From the NCBI RefSeq assembly GCF_008369935.1, contig NZ_VTUZ01000004.1:62001-126000 (forward strand): a stretch of DNA of 64,000 bases, read 5' to 3'. A program made the translations under genes and the position numbers. The stretch is from Paraburkholderia panacisoli. GTDB taxonomy: Bacteria; Pseudomonadota; Gammaproteobacteria; Burkholderiales; Burkholderiaceae. The notes under the pieces are model-generated. The model saw nothing but the letters and a program-made list of their open reading frames with translations. It did not search any database and had not been told where the DNA came from. Below are positions 1-7,658 of this stretch, piece after piece (the stretch's first letter is position 1; the number at the start of each line of letters is the position of its first letter).

Positions 1-912
1 TTTCGCGATCGCGAGATCGTCGAAACCCGTCACGGACAATTCATCGGGAATCCCGATACCCAGTTCCTCCGCTTCGCGCAACACGCCAAACGCGATGTGA
101 TCGTTGCCGCAGATGATCGCACTCGGGCGCTCCCCCGGCGATTGCCAGATCGAGCGCAGGCAGCGCCGCCCGAAGCCGATCGTCGATTCACCCTCGAGCA
201 GGTGCTCCGGCCGCACGGCGAGGCCGTGGCGTTCGAGCGCCGAGCGGATGCCGGCAATGCGCGCCTGTACGCGATCGTTGTCGCGCGTTGGCTGGATGCA
301 GACGGCGAACGAGCGATGTCCGAGGCCGATCAGATGTTCGGTGATCTCCGCGTAGGCCGCGCGATTGTCGAAGCCGATGCAGTTGTGCTGGCTGCCCTCG
401 CGATACGCATACGTAACCGCGTAAGGCACGCGATAGAGCTGCAACGCATCGAACAGTTCGGGCGGATGCGCTTCGCCCACGATGGCCATCGCCTCGACGC
501 CGCGCGCGAGCATCGCGCGCACCTGCACGATCGCCTGCGCGGGATCATAGTTTGAGCAGCCGAGCACGAGCGTGATGTCGCGCGCTGCGAACGCCGCCTG
601 CATACCACTCACCTGCGAGGCGAACACCTGATCGTCGAGCGTCGGAATGATGAAGCCAGCAATGTGGCTGCGCGTGGACGCGAGGGCACGTCCCGCCGCA
701 TTCGGAAACCAGTTGAGCGTGAGCGCCGCTTGCTCGACACGTTCGCGGACGGTCGCGGAGACCTTGTCCGGTTCGTTGTAGACCCGCGATACGGTCGCCG
801 TCGATACACCCGCCAGCCTCGCGACATCGGAAAGCACGGTGCGGCCCGTGTTGCGGCGGGTGCGGCTGGTCGGGGGCCGGGCGGCGTCCGGCGTATCGAA
901 GGAGTCGGGCAT
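1..912 (-). CDS. LacI-family transcriptional regulator (3' end beyond window)
   Basis: About 304 residues are readable from the ATG at 912 to the left edge, with no in-frame stop. After a ~20-residue basic tail comes a classic LacI helix-turn-helix (LSDVARLAGVSTATVSRVYN, about residues 30-49), then hinge helix sequence and a periplasmic-binding-like effector domain (IAGFIIPTLDDQVF, then near the edge AIICGNDHIAFGVL and DELSVTGFDDLAIAK). Known family role: a sugar-responsive DNA-binding repressor. It is the last gene of the minus-strand ribokinase/MFS/DapA-like set, 137 bp after its neighbour. By inference it is the protein that binds the two operators upstream of the ribokinase gene. No strong ribosome binding site precedes the start. 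Confidence 0.93.
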   Translation of the reverse strand, partial: MPDSFDTPDAARPPTSRTRRNTGRTVLSDVARLAGVSTATVSRVYNEPDKVSATVRERVEQAALTLNWFPNAAGRALASTRSHIAGFIIPTLDDQVFASQVSGMQAAFAARDITLVLGCSNYDPAQAIVQVRAMLARGVEAMAIVGEAHPPELFDALQLYRVPYAVTYAYREGSQHNCIGFDNRAAYAEITEHLIGLGHRSFAVCIQPTRDNDRVQARIAGIRSALERHGLAVRPEHLLEGESTIGFGRRCLRSIWQSPGERPSAIICGNDHIAFGVLREAEELGIGIPDELSVTGFDDLAIAK

Positions 913-1049
913 CGGGTTATGAAGCAGAGGGCGAGTCGGGAACGCCCGCCATCTTACTCTCGCGAGCAGGAGCGAAGAGTGAGCGAATCGGCGCCGTCGG
1001 CGGGGACGTTCCGGTCATGGCGAAAGCCTCGCGGCACAAGCCCGCGAAC

Positions 1050-2009
1050 CTAGCGGCTCGCGCCGAGCGCGGCGATGCGCGAGCGGAAGTGTTCGGTGCC
1101 GGCGACGATCTTGTCGAGCACCGCATCGAGCGCCCAGAAGCGTTCGCGCACGTCGTAGTCGATCGCGCGGCAGCGAATCGACTCGAACGTGCCGATGCGC
1201 TGATGGTAGATCTTCGCGAGCGCCGGATAACCGAGCGCCTCGGATACGGCGGCGAGCACGAGAAACGTCGCCAGCTCCTGCGCGAGTGTCGGGTCTTGTG
1301 CTGCGTGATTGCGCAGCCAGTTGTACAGATCGGGGTGGAAGTTCGTGAACACCCCGTTAAAGCCTGCCGATCCGGCTTTCATCGCATCCCATGCGATTGC
1401 CGCGTTGGCATTCAGGATCTTCAGCGGCGAACCCTGCGCCAACGCCACACGCCGTTTGACCGTATCGAGATCGCAACTCACGTCCTTCAGCATGATGAAG
1501 CGGCCGGTATCGATGCACATCTTCAGCTCTTCATCGGAGAGAAGCCGCCGGTACGGCGCCGGGCATTCGTAGAGACCGAGCGGAATGTCCGACGGCAGCC
1601 GCGTGAGCAGCCGCTTGAGATTCGCCGCGAACACCTCGGTTCCTTCGCGCTTCGGGTCGAGCCGGTTCGTCACGAGCACGATGCCCTGGGCGCCGGTCGC
1701 CGCGGCGACATTGAGCTCTTCGGCCTGGGCGTCGGGGTCGTCGCTGATATGGCCTGAGACCACGACCGGAATGCGACCCGCCACTTTGTCGACGACGAAC
1801 CGTCCCAGTGCGCCGCGTTCGGCCAGGCTCAGGAACTGCATCTCGCTCGACTGCGCGACGGCGAACAGCGCATCCGAGCCGTGGGCGATGTACCACTCGA
1901 TCAGGCGTTCGAGCCCGGCATAGTCGATCGCGCCGTCAGCGTCGAACGGGGTCAGCATGACGGGGACGATGCCTTCGATTGAAGTGGCGGATTGCTGCGA
2001 GGTCATCAT
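1050..2009 (-). CDS. Dihydrodipicolinate synthase/N-acetylneuraminate lyase family protein
   Basis: A 319-residue TIM-barrel class I aldolase/lyase of the DapA superfamily. The Schiff-base lysine is visible in FIMLKDVSCD (about K175) and the catalytic-type tyrosine in LGLYECPAPYR (about Y147). Length is normal for the family. Members cleave or condense pyruvate or 2-keto-3-deoxy acids; the exact substrate cannot be read from sequence. True DapA is less likely because this gene sits between a sugar symporter and a LacI regulator and after a ribokinase, which points to catabolism of a sugar or sugar acid. It lies 46 bp after the MFS gene, so co-transcription is likely. The start has tandem ATGs and only a weak purine-rich leader. 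Confidence 0.9.
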   Translation of the reverse strand: MMTSQQSATSIEGIVPVMLTPFDADGAIDYAGLERLIEWYIAHGSDALFAVAQSSEMQFLSLAERGALGRFVVDKVAGRIPVVVSGHISDDPDAQAEELNVAAATGAQGIVLVTNRLDPKREGTEVFAANLKRLLTRLPSDIPLGLYECPAPYRRLLSDEELKMCIDTGRFIMLKDVSCDLDTVKRRVALAQGSPLKILNANAAIAWDAMKAGSAGFNGVFTNFHPDLYNWLRNHAAQDPTLAQELATFLVLAAVSEALGYPALAKIYHQRIGTFESIRCRAIDYDVRERFWALDAVLDKIVAGTEHFRSRIAALGASR

Positions 2010-2055
2010 GGTTGTCTCTCGAAAGGGTGCGTTGAATCAAAGGCGCGCGATGTGA

Positions 2056-3375
2056 TCACGCCGTGGCTTGAGCAGCTTCGGCGCCGGCCGATGAGTCATC
2101 GATCGGCTTGCGTACGAACAGCAGGTAGCTCATCGCGCCGACAAACGCGATGGCCGCCGCTGTCAATAGCGCGGGTACGAAGGACCAGGTCTGCGCGATG
2201 TAGCCCGTCAGGATCGGCGCGAGGGCGCCGCCCAGAAAGCCGCCGAAATTCTGGATTGCGCCGAGCGAGCCGACGCGATTGGGCGGCGCGGCGGCGGTCG
2301 CCAGCGCCCACGAACTGGCGGACGCGGCGTTGGCGAGAAAGATCACCACCGAAATGCAGACGATCGCGAGCGTATTGCTCTCGACGAGCGCAGCCGGAAT
2401 CGTGAACGCGACCATGCCGAGCATCGCGAGCACCACCGCATTGCGGCGGCTCGCGACCGGGCTCGAACTGCGGCTCGTGATCAGATCGGAAAACCAGCCG
2501 GCCGTGAGCGAGCCGAGGAAGCCGCAGAAGAAAGGCACCGATGCCGCGACGCCCGTGTGCATCAGGCTCATGTGGCGTTCCATCGTCAGGTAGCCCGGCA
2601 GCCAGGTGAGGTAGACCCAGTTGAGGTACACCGAACCGAAGAAGCCGATCAGCATGCCCCACGTCGTGCCGTGCGAAAACAGCGAGCGCCAGTCGGCGAA
2701 GGTGAGCGACGGCGCCGGTTTGCGGTCCGCTTCGTCGCCTTCGAGATAGCGTCGCTCGGCTTCGGTCATCGTCGCCTTGGCCGGATCGCGATACACCGCG
2801 AGCCACACGACTGCCACGATCATGCCCGCAATGCCGGTGACGATGAATGCCCAGCGCCAGTGAAACTGCACGACGATGATCGACAGACAAAGCGGCGCGA
2901 GCGCCGTGCCGAGCGGGGACGCGGAATTGAAGATGCCGGTCGGCTTGCCACGCGCGCGCAGCGGAAACCAGTTGCTGACGACCCGTGCCGCCGACGGAAA
3001 CTGCGGCGCCTCGCCGATGCCCAGCACGATCCGCGCAAGGATGAACCAGCCGAAGGTCGAAACGAAACCGCCGGCCGCCTGTGCGAGCGACCAGACGATC
3101 AGACCGATGCCGAGCAGCTTGCGCGGCCCGATACGGTCGACGAGCCCGCCCACCGGCAACTGGAACAACGCGTAGCTCCACGAGAACGCGGACAGCAGAA
3201 GCCCCATTTCCCCGAGCGACAGACCCAGGTCATGGCGAATCAGCGGATTGGCGACGGCGAGCGTCCCACGGTCCAGATAGTTGACGATGCCGCTCACCAT
3301 CAGCAGCGTGAGCGCGACGATCTGCGCGCGGCGAATTTTCGGCGGGGCCTGCTCCTGGCTCGGGGTTGCGCTCAT
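2056..3375 (-). CDS. MFS transporter, anion:cation symporter (ACS) type
   Basis: A 439-residue major facilitator with about 12 hydrophobic segments. The N-terminal signature (IVNYLDRGTLAVANPLIRHD), the loop LVDRIGPRKLLGIGLIVWSL and GIGEAPQFPSAARVVSNWF are typical of the ACS group (GudP, ExuT and phthalate-type sugar-acid importers). It probably imports the substrate used by the flanking ribokinase and DapA-like enzyme. I chose the ATG at 3375 because GGAG lies 9 bases upstream; an in-frame ATG at 3396 would add seven residues but has no visible ribosome binding site. It follows the ribokinase gene by 59 bp. Substrate identity is inference. Confidence 0.92.
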   Translation of the reverse strand: MSATPSQEQAPPKIRRAQIVALTLLMVSGIVNYLDRGTLAVANPLIRHDLGLSLGEMGLLLSAFSWSYALFQLPVGGLVDRIGPRKLLGIGLIVWSLAQAAGGFVSTFGWFILARIVLGIGEAPQFPSAARVVSNWFPLRARGKPTGIFNSASPLGTALAPLCLSIIVVQFHWRWAFIVTGIAGMIVAVVWLAVYRDPAKATMTEAERRYLEGDEADRKPAPSLTFADWRSLFSHGTTWGMLIGFFGSVYLNWVYLTWLPGYLTMERHMSLMHTGVAASVPFFCGFLGSLTAGWFSDLITSRSSSPVASRRNAVVLAMLGMVAFTIPAALVESNTLAIVCISVVIFLANAASASSWALATAAAPPNRVGSLGAIQNFGGFLGGALAPILTGYIAQTWSFVPALLTAAAIAFVGAMSYLLFVRKPIDDSSAGAEAAQATA

Positions 3376-3434
3376 GATCGTTGTCTCCGTTTTCATGTCT
3401 GCGATTGATGTGAGTAGGCCGCGCCGATGCGATG

Positions 3435-4394
3435 TCAGGCGGCCGGAAGTTGCGCGTCCAGTTCGGCGCGCGTCGGAATGGAGGTCTGTGCCCCTTTACG
3501 CATTACGCTCAACGCAGCGGCGCGCTGGCCGAAGGCGATTGCATCGCACAGCGGTGCGCCGCGCACGCGGGCCGCTGCGAAGCCACCGGCGAAGGTATCG
3601 CCGGCGGCGGTCGTGTCCACCGCGTCCACGCGCGGGGCCGCCATATGGCCTTCGCCCTCGGGACCCGCGTACCAGGCCCCGCCCGCGCCGAGCGTCACGA
3701 TGACGGTGTGCGCGCCCTTGGCCCGCAGCGCGTTCGCGGCGCGGCAGGCGGTGGCGGCGTCGCTGACGGCTACGCCCGCTAGCACCTGCGCTTCGGTCTC
3801 GTTGACGATCAGGACATCGATTTGCGCATACAGGTCATCCGGCAACGGTTGCGCGGGCGCCGGATTCAGAAGCACTGGCGTGCCGTGGCGCGCGGCGGTA
3901 TCGATTGCACGGCGGACCGCGCCAAGCGGCACCTCAAGCTGGCAGATCAGCATGCCGGCATGTGCGATCAGTTCGCCGGCCGCGTCGACTAGCTCGGGCG
4001 TGAGCCGAGCGTTCGCGCCAGGTGCGACGACGATCGTGTTCGCGCCGTCGGCGGCGACAGTAATCATGGCAATACCACTCGATGTGGCGGGTATACGCTG
4101 AACGTGCGCTGTGTCGATGCGATCGCTCGTCAGCGCGTCGCGCAGGGTGGCGCCGAAGGCGTCGTCGCCGACGCAGCCGACCATCGCCACCGATGCGCCG
4201 AGGCGTGCTGCCGCAATCGCCTGATTGGCTCCCTTGCCGCCGGCGCAGGTCTCGAACCCGCTGCCCAGCAGCGTTTCGCCGGAAGCCGGCAGACCGGCCG
4301 CGCGCACGACGAGATCCATGTTGGCGCTGCCGACAACGACGATGTTTCCTCGAACATGTTCTTCTCGGCCGTCGAGAGGATCAGCATTATTCAA
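3435..4394 (-). CDS. rbsK: Ribokinase (PfkB family)
   Basis: A 319-residue PfkB-family carbohydrate kinase. The N-terminal sugar site reads IVVVGSANMDLVV followed by FETCAGGKGANQA, the ribokinase form of PfkB signature 1. Signature 2 with the catalytic aspartate is DTTAAGDTFAGG near residues 260-271. The family phosphorylates ribose or a related sugar at O5. First gene of the minus-strand operon. The start is probably TTG at 4394: GGAG lies 6 bases upstream, and the only nearby ATG (4387) is out of frame. One of the two LacI-type operators ends about 20 bp upstream of this start. The true substrate may not be ribose, since the neighbours suggest a sugar acid or a ribose-containing compound. 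Confidence 0.93.
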   Translation of the reverse strand: MNNADPLDGREEHVRGNIVVVGSANMDLVVRAAGLPASGETLLGSGFETCAGGKGANQAIAAARLGASVAMVGCVGDDAFGATLRDALTSDRIDTAHVQRIPATSSGIAMITVAADGANTIVVAPGANARLTPELVDAAGELIAHAGMLICQLEVPLGAVRRAIDTAARHGTPVLLNPAPAQPLPDDLYAQIDVLIVNETEAQVLAGVAVSDAATACRAANALRAKGAHTVIVTLGAGGAWYAGPEGEGHMAAPRVDAVDTTAAGDTFAGGFAAARVRGAPLCDAIAFGQRAAALSVMRKGAQTSIPTRAELDAQLPAA

Positions 4395-4415
4395 TTAAGT
4401 CTCCACAAGCTACGT

Positions 4416-4429
4416 TAGCGCTTACATTT
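4416..4429. promoter_or_regulatory. LacI-type operator, proximal copy
   Basis: The 14-mer TAGCGCTTACATTT (AAATGTAAGCGCTA on the coding strand of the operon) has the AGCGCT core typical of LacI/GalR-family operators. It sits directly upstream of the ribokinase ribosome binding site and recurs exactly at 4491-4504. Confidence 0.75.
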
Positions 4430-4490
4430 CGGGTGCGTCGGCACACGTTTTACGCCACTTCTGGGCATATTAGAACTACCTGCTAAATGA

Positions 4491-4504
4491 TAGCGCTTAC
4501 ATTT
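4491..4504. promoter_or_regulatory. LacI-type operator, distal copy
   Basis: Identical 14-mer to 4416-4429 in the same orientation, offset by exactly 75 bp, close to seven helical turns. That phasing suits looping repression by a LacI tetramer or dimer pair. The likely binder is the LacI protein encoded at 912-1. Confidence 0.75.
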
Positions 4505-5029
4505 TGCATCGCGCCACCGTGAGGTGCAAGTATGAGAGCCCGCCTGGCGGGTAAACACCGATCATTGGTGTCCGAACGCCCGCGTCTCCTTTGGTGGTGA
4601 TGCGCTCGCGTGTGCCGCTCAGCCTGGATAGCGTCAAGCAGGACGTCCGGTTTACCGACAAACATCTATGGCCGCTCGGCCGAGGTGATTGTCGCTGTGT
4701 CAGGGGGTATGGTGGGCGCCCGGTGGCGGTATTCATCACGCCACCGAAACGGCGGTGTGGATTTGGGGCCAAGGTGACGGGTTTCCAGCCGCCGCACTCT
4801 GTGTCACATACTATGGAGGATTTGCCGAATTCTTGAGCGTTCGTGGAAGACGGGTCGGCGGCCCAGGCGAACCTTCAATTTGCACATCGACCGCGTCGTC
4901 CGAATCTCAACGCGCAGTGCAGCCCATTCTCAGATGATTTCAAGACGCAGCCGACCAGAGCACCATATCGCATGGCGCCTGCCAAATTGCTAGCCCTTTT
5001 TCACTGAGCGCCTGGGAGCAGACTCCTCA
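4505..5029. other. Intergenic region, no gene recognised
   Basis: Upstream flank of the ribokinase operon. Short open frames occur on both strands but none has a convincing ribosome binding site, domain or composition. The ribokinase promoter probably lies at its left end around the operators. Confidence 0.5.
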
Positions 5030-5218
5030 TCAGCGTCTCGTGACGTTGACGGCTACGATTTCGTATCCGGGGTCGGCATGCTCGTTCCCGACCTTATTCG
5101 CTTCCTCATACGAGAGAAAGGACGTAGCTTCTTTTATCTCCGGTGCCAAGCCGATATCGCCGTCCTCTGCGGTGCAGAGGAACTTCTCGCCGGTCTTCAC
5201 GACGTAGACGGTCGTCAT
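5030..5218 (-). CDS. Small conserved-looking hypothetical protein (62 aa)
   Basis: Starts MTTVYVVKTGEKFLCTAEDG and ends with YEIVAVNVTRR. The ATG at 5218 has an excellent GGAGG ribosome binding site a few bases upstream, which favours it over a longer in-frame start near 5275. The protein is acidic with beta-rich spacing, no membrane segment and no signal peptide. I recognise no family. It is a single-gene unit on the minus strand between the ribokinase operon and the Cys-rich gene at 5601. The function is unknown. Confidence 0.7.
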   Translation of the reverse strand: MTTVYVVKTGEKFLCTAEDGDIGLAPEIKEATSFLSYEEANKVGNEHADPGYEIVAVNVTRR

Positions 5219-5600
5219 GTCTCCCTCCATGGCGTTCAGGGGAACTTCCAGTCTAGCAGGCCGGAAGGTTTGCACACGGTTCGCTGAGTCGTTTCGTTTC
5301 CGTAACGTCCTCGCGAGAGGCGTTCAGCCCGCCAATTTTCTGTGCGTCATTCCATGATTCTGTCCGCAACCCGACAGTCAAATTGATGTGCCGTCATCCT
5401 TGCGACGAACGCCAGTTAACTGGCGGGGAGATACTCTGGCAAATCCGGTTTTCGACGATTCAAGCATCCCCTGTCGTAGCGGTTCAGTCACATGCCATCC
5501 GCGGCGCCCTAAAGGCAAAGCTCGGCGATAGAAGCGGAGTCGCTCCGAACCAAGGGCGAAGGACGCTTGATAGCAGGACGCCGCACCCCATTTACCTCTC
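5219..5600. other. Intergenic region, no gene recognised
   Basis: Separates the divergent 62-aa gene (minus) and the Cys-rich repeat gene (plus). Frames seen here are short and lack ribosome binding sites. It must contain the promoter of the 62-aa gene, but I cannot point to a clear -35/-10 pair. Confidence 0.4.
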
Positions 5601-6023
5601 GTGAACAAACGTACCCGCCGCCCTTTGCAGCCTCACTGGCCCTTTCCACCGAGTCGCGATGTCGCTGGTCGCTCCTTCGGCGATCTCATCGCGCTTCAAT
5701 ATTGTGGCGCGGAGGCGTGGCTCTGGCGATGCCGGTGTGGCGGCCATGTGACTGCCGCGCTGAAGACGGTGGAGGGCGGTAGCGTGCGTGATTGCGGCTG
5801 CCGTGAGCAGCGTCGCGTGTGGCGGTCGCGACCGGGCTCACCTGCGCTCAAGAGCGGCGAGGTTTTCGGCCAGCTGACGACGGAGCGGTACGCTGGCGAT
5901 GGATTGTGGGTTTGCCGGTGCGACTGCGGTGGTGAGGCGACAGTGAGCGCCGGGCGCCTGCGAACGGGGAAGGCGCGCTCATGCGGCAGTTGCCTCGTCG
6001 CTTCGACCGACCGGGTGGCATAG
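5601..6023 (+). CDS. Cys-rich protein with two tandem zinc-ribbon-like repeats
   Basis: A 140-residue protein starting at GTG (5601). It contains two similar units: about residues 22-67 (GRSFGDL, then WRCRCGG, then DCGC) and 86-131 (GEVFGQL, then WVCRCDCGG, then SCGSC). The shared plan is G-x2-FG-x-L, a spacer, W-x-C-R-C with a GG turn, and a closing C-x(1-2)-C cluster, suggesting one zinc site per unit. Similar W-x-C-x-C-D-C-G modules accompany AP2 or HNH domains in phage proteins, but no catalytic or AP2 domain is visible here. A zinc-binding, possibly nucleic-acid-binding role is inference. It stands alone on the plus strand. Confidence 0.7.
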   Translation: MNKRTRRPLQPHWPFPPSRDVAGRSFGDLIALQYCGAEAWLWRCRCGGHVTAALKTVEGGSVRDCGCREQRRVWRSRPGSPALKSGEVFGQLTTERYAGDGLWVCRCDCGGEATVSAGRLRTGKARSCGSCLVASTDRVA

Positions 6024-6154
6024 CCCGCCTAGCCTGATTGCGCGATTGCCGTGAATAACTCCGTACTGCCGAACGACTGGAGCTGGCCCGACAGCCGCCT
6101 GATGAGTCCGGGCATGAGCCGAATACCCGCGCCGTCACGCGCGCATGCCCGAAA

Positions 6155-6210
6155 AATAAAAAAGGCCCGCGCGAGGCGGGCCGGAATCCATGTGGAGACA
6201 TGGAGGAGAC
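6155..6210 (-). ncRNA. Candidate small RNA with anti-Shine-Dalgarno motif
   Basis: On the minus strand a TATACT -10-like box (6222-6217) is followed about 7 bases on by a predicted ~56-nt transcript. It carries CTCCTCC and TCTCC, complementary to ribosome binding sites, inside or beside a small CCATGT/ACATGG hairpin. It ends in a strong GC stem with a T run. No credible ORF is present. The -35 box is poor, so the promoter call is weak. No homology was checked. Confidence 0.35.
6158..6182 (-). terminator. Rho-independent terminator (minus strand)
   Basis: Perfect 7-bp stem GGCCCGC/GCGGGCC (6164-6170 with 6176-6182) followed on the minus strand by six T residues and a further T-rich stretch. 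No minus-strand protein gene ends here, which is the main reason to suspect a small RNA upstream of it. Confidence 0.8.
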
Positions 6211-6484
6211 AGGGCCAGTATAAACCCTGATCCGGTCTTCTGCACGCCCCGGGGTGGGAACGCCGCGCCAGACCCGGCCGGCGGCACCGCGGCGGGATAA
6301 GGCGGCGGCGACGTGCGGAAGGCGGGCGTGCCGCGTGGCACGGTCTTGAAGGCGGCCGCAGCGGCGCGTTTGCCATGATAAGCGGCGTTATCTTGGCTCA
6401 CCGGCAATATAAGGTCGCCGGTCTTGGGCGCGTGTCAACCTCATGAAACTCGCGGCTGGATCCTTTGCCACGGGCTTCTCCGGC

Positions 6485-6586
6485 CTAAGTTGACATCCGC
6501 TGACCAGGAGAAGACCTGATGGTGAACTGCGTGAGCGCGAGCAGCCACAGGAGGCGGCGCTCGTGTCGGCTGCTGATTGAGTACAT
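6485..6586 (-). pseudogene. Possible 5' remnant of an MFS transporter gene
   Basis: A 33-codon frame starts at ATG 6586 behind a good ribosome binding site (AAGGA, 8 bases upstream). Its first part, RRLLWLLALTQFTI, resembles the cytosolic tail and first membrane helix of 12-TM MFS exporters. It then breaks into unrelated sequence and stops. It lies downstream of the siderophore-interacting reductase on the same strand, where a transporter would be a natural third gene. The match is short, so it could also be a small membrane peptide. The rest of the MFS gene is not found nearby. Confidence 0.4.
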
Positions 6587-6737
6587 GGATCGATTCCTTA
6601 TAGTTGTTGTTCGAAGTGCGATTGCCCGTGTGACCTGTCCTGCCCGCGCCGCTTGCGCGGCTCGCGCTGTTCGATGCGTGAGCGCCCGTCGGCCCCCGCG
6701 CGGTGCGCAACCCCGACTGCCGGCAGCGGGCAGACGT

Positions 6738-7565
6738 TCACTCGTCAAGCGTTTCGTGGACTGCCTCGGCGCCCTGTTTCCAGTAGCTCGCCGCGCGAAT
6801 CCGCGACTTGTCGACGCCACGTTCCCCAACCAGATGATGACGCACCGCGCGCATCGTCGCGGATTCGCCCGCGGCCCACACATAGCCTTCGCCGTCTTCT
6901 GGCAGGTAGATGTCGCGGACCGCCTGCAACAGCGCCGCCCCGCGCTGATCCGCTTCGCTGCGATAGCACCAGACCAGATGCAGTTCGGCCTGCGTGGTGA
7001 ATTCGATGCGCGCCGACGGATCGGCCACTTCGATCACGGCGGCGACGCGCGCGCCAGCCGGCAGTTCTTCGAGGCGGCGGGCGATAGCCGGCAGCGCGGT
7101 ATCGTCGCCGACCAGCAGATGCCAGTCGAAAGCGGTCGGGATCATCAGCGAGCCGCGCGGGCCGCCGACGCCGAGATACTGACCCACCTTGGCTTGCGCC
7201 GCCCAGTTCGCGGCGGGGCCCGCTTCGTGCATTGCGAATTCGATGTCCAGCTCGAGTGCGTCGCGATCGAAGCGGCGCGGCGTGAAATCGCGCGCGGTAG
7301 GACGCGGCTGGCCGGCGGCGAACACCGGACCGTTGGGGCCGGCTTCGGGCAGCACCGGCTTGTCCGCGCCGGGCTCCGGGAAAAACACCTTCATGTGGTC
7401 GTCGAACGAGGCGGACACGAAGTCGTGCAGATCGTCGCCCGTGAAAGTCACGCGAATCAGGTGCGGGCTCAGCGTGCGCACCTGCTTGACTTGCAGCAGG
7501 CGGAACTTCAGCGGATGACGCACGCGTTGGACTGCCAGATCGGGGCGGTTGTCGTTGGTCGGCAT
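6738..7565 (-). CDS. Siderophore-interacting FAD-binding ferric reductase (NfeF/ViuB-like)
   Basis: A 275-residue member of the siderophore-interacting protein family. It has an N-terminal flavin domain (VRTLSPHLIRVTFTGDDLH, then TARDFTPRRFD, the FAD-contacting R-x-F-T type motif) and a C-terminal NAD(P)H-side SIP domain (LLVGDDTALPAIARRLEELP, then YVWAAGESATMRAVRHHL). Known role: reduces ferric siderophores in the cytosol to release iron. The ATG at 7565 follows AGGAG by about 10 bases; an upstream in-frame start would add a low-complexity tail. It is immediately downstream of a PadR gene, the same pairing as E. coli YqjI (NfeR) and YqjH (NfeF). Confidence 0.92.
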   Translation of the reverse strand: MPTNDNRPDLAVQRVRHPLKFRLLQVKQVRTLSPHLIRVTFTGDDLHDFVSASFDDHMKVFFPEPGADKPVLPEAGPNGPVFAAGQPRPTARDFTPRRFDRDALELDIEFAMHEAGPAANWAAQAKVGQYLGVGGPRGSLMIPTAFDWHLLVGDDTALPAIARRLEELPAGARVAAVIEVADPSARIEFTTQAELHLVWCYRSEADQRGAALLQAVRDIYLPEDGEGYVWAAGESATMRAVRHHLVGERGVDKSRIRAASYWKQGAEAVHETLDE

Positions 7566-7658
7566 AAGGGTAGGGCTCCTGTTGGGTTCGTCGGCGCGCC
7601 GGGCGCGCTCGTGGGCGTCCCGCGCATGCAAAGGCAGGCAAGGGCGCAGGGTGTGAGT

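Noticed and set aside
4505..5029. Several 60-90 codon frames upstream of the ribokinase operon
   Set aside because: None has a ribosome binding site or coding-like composition, and they overlap each other on both strands.
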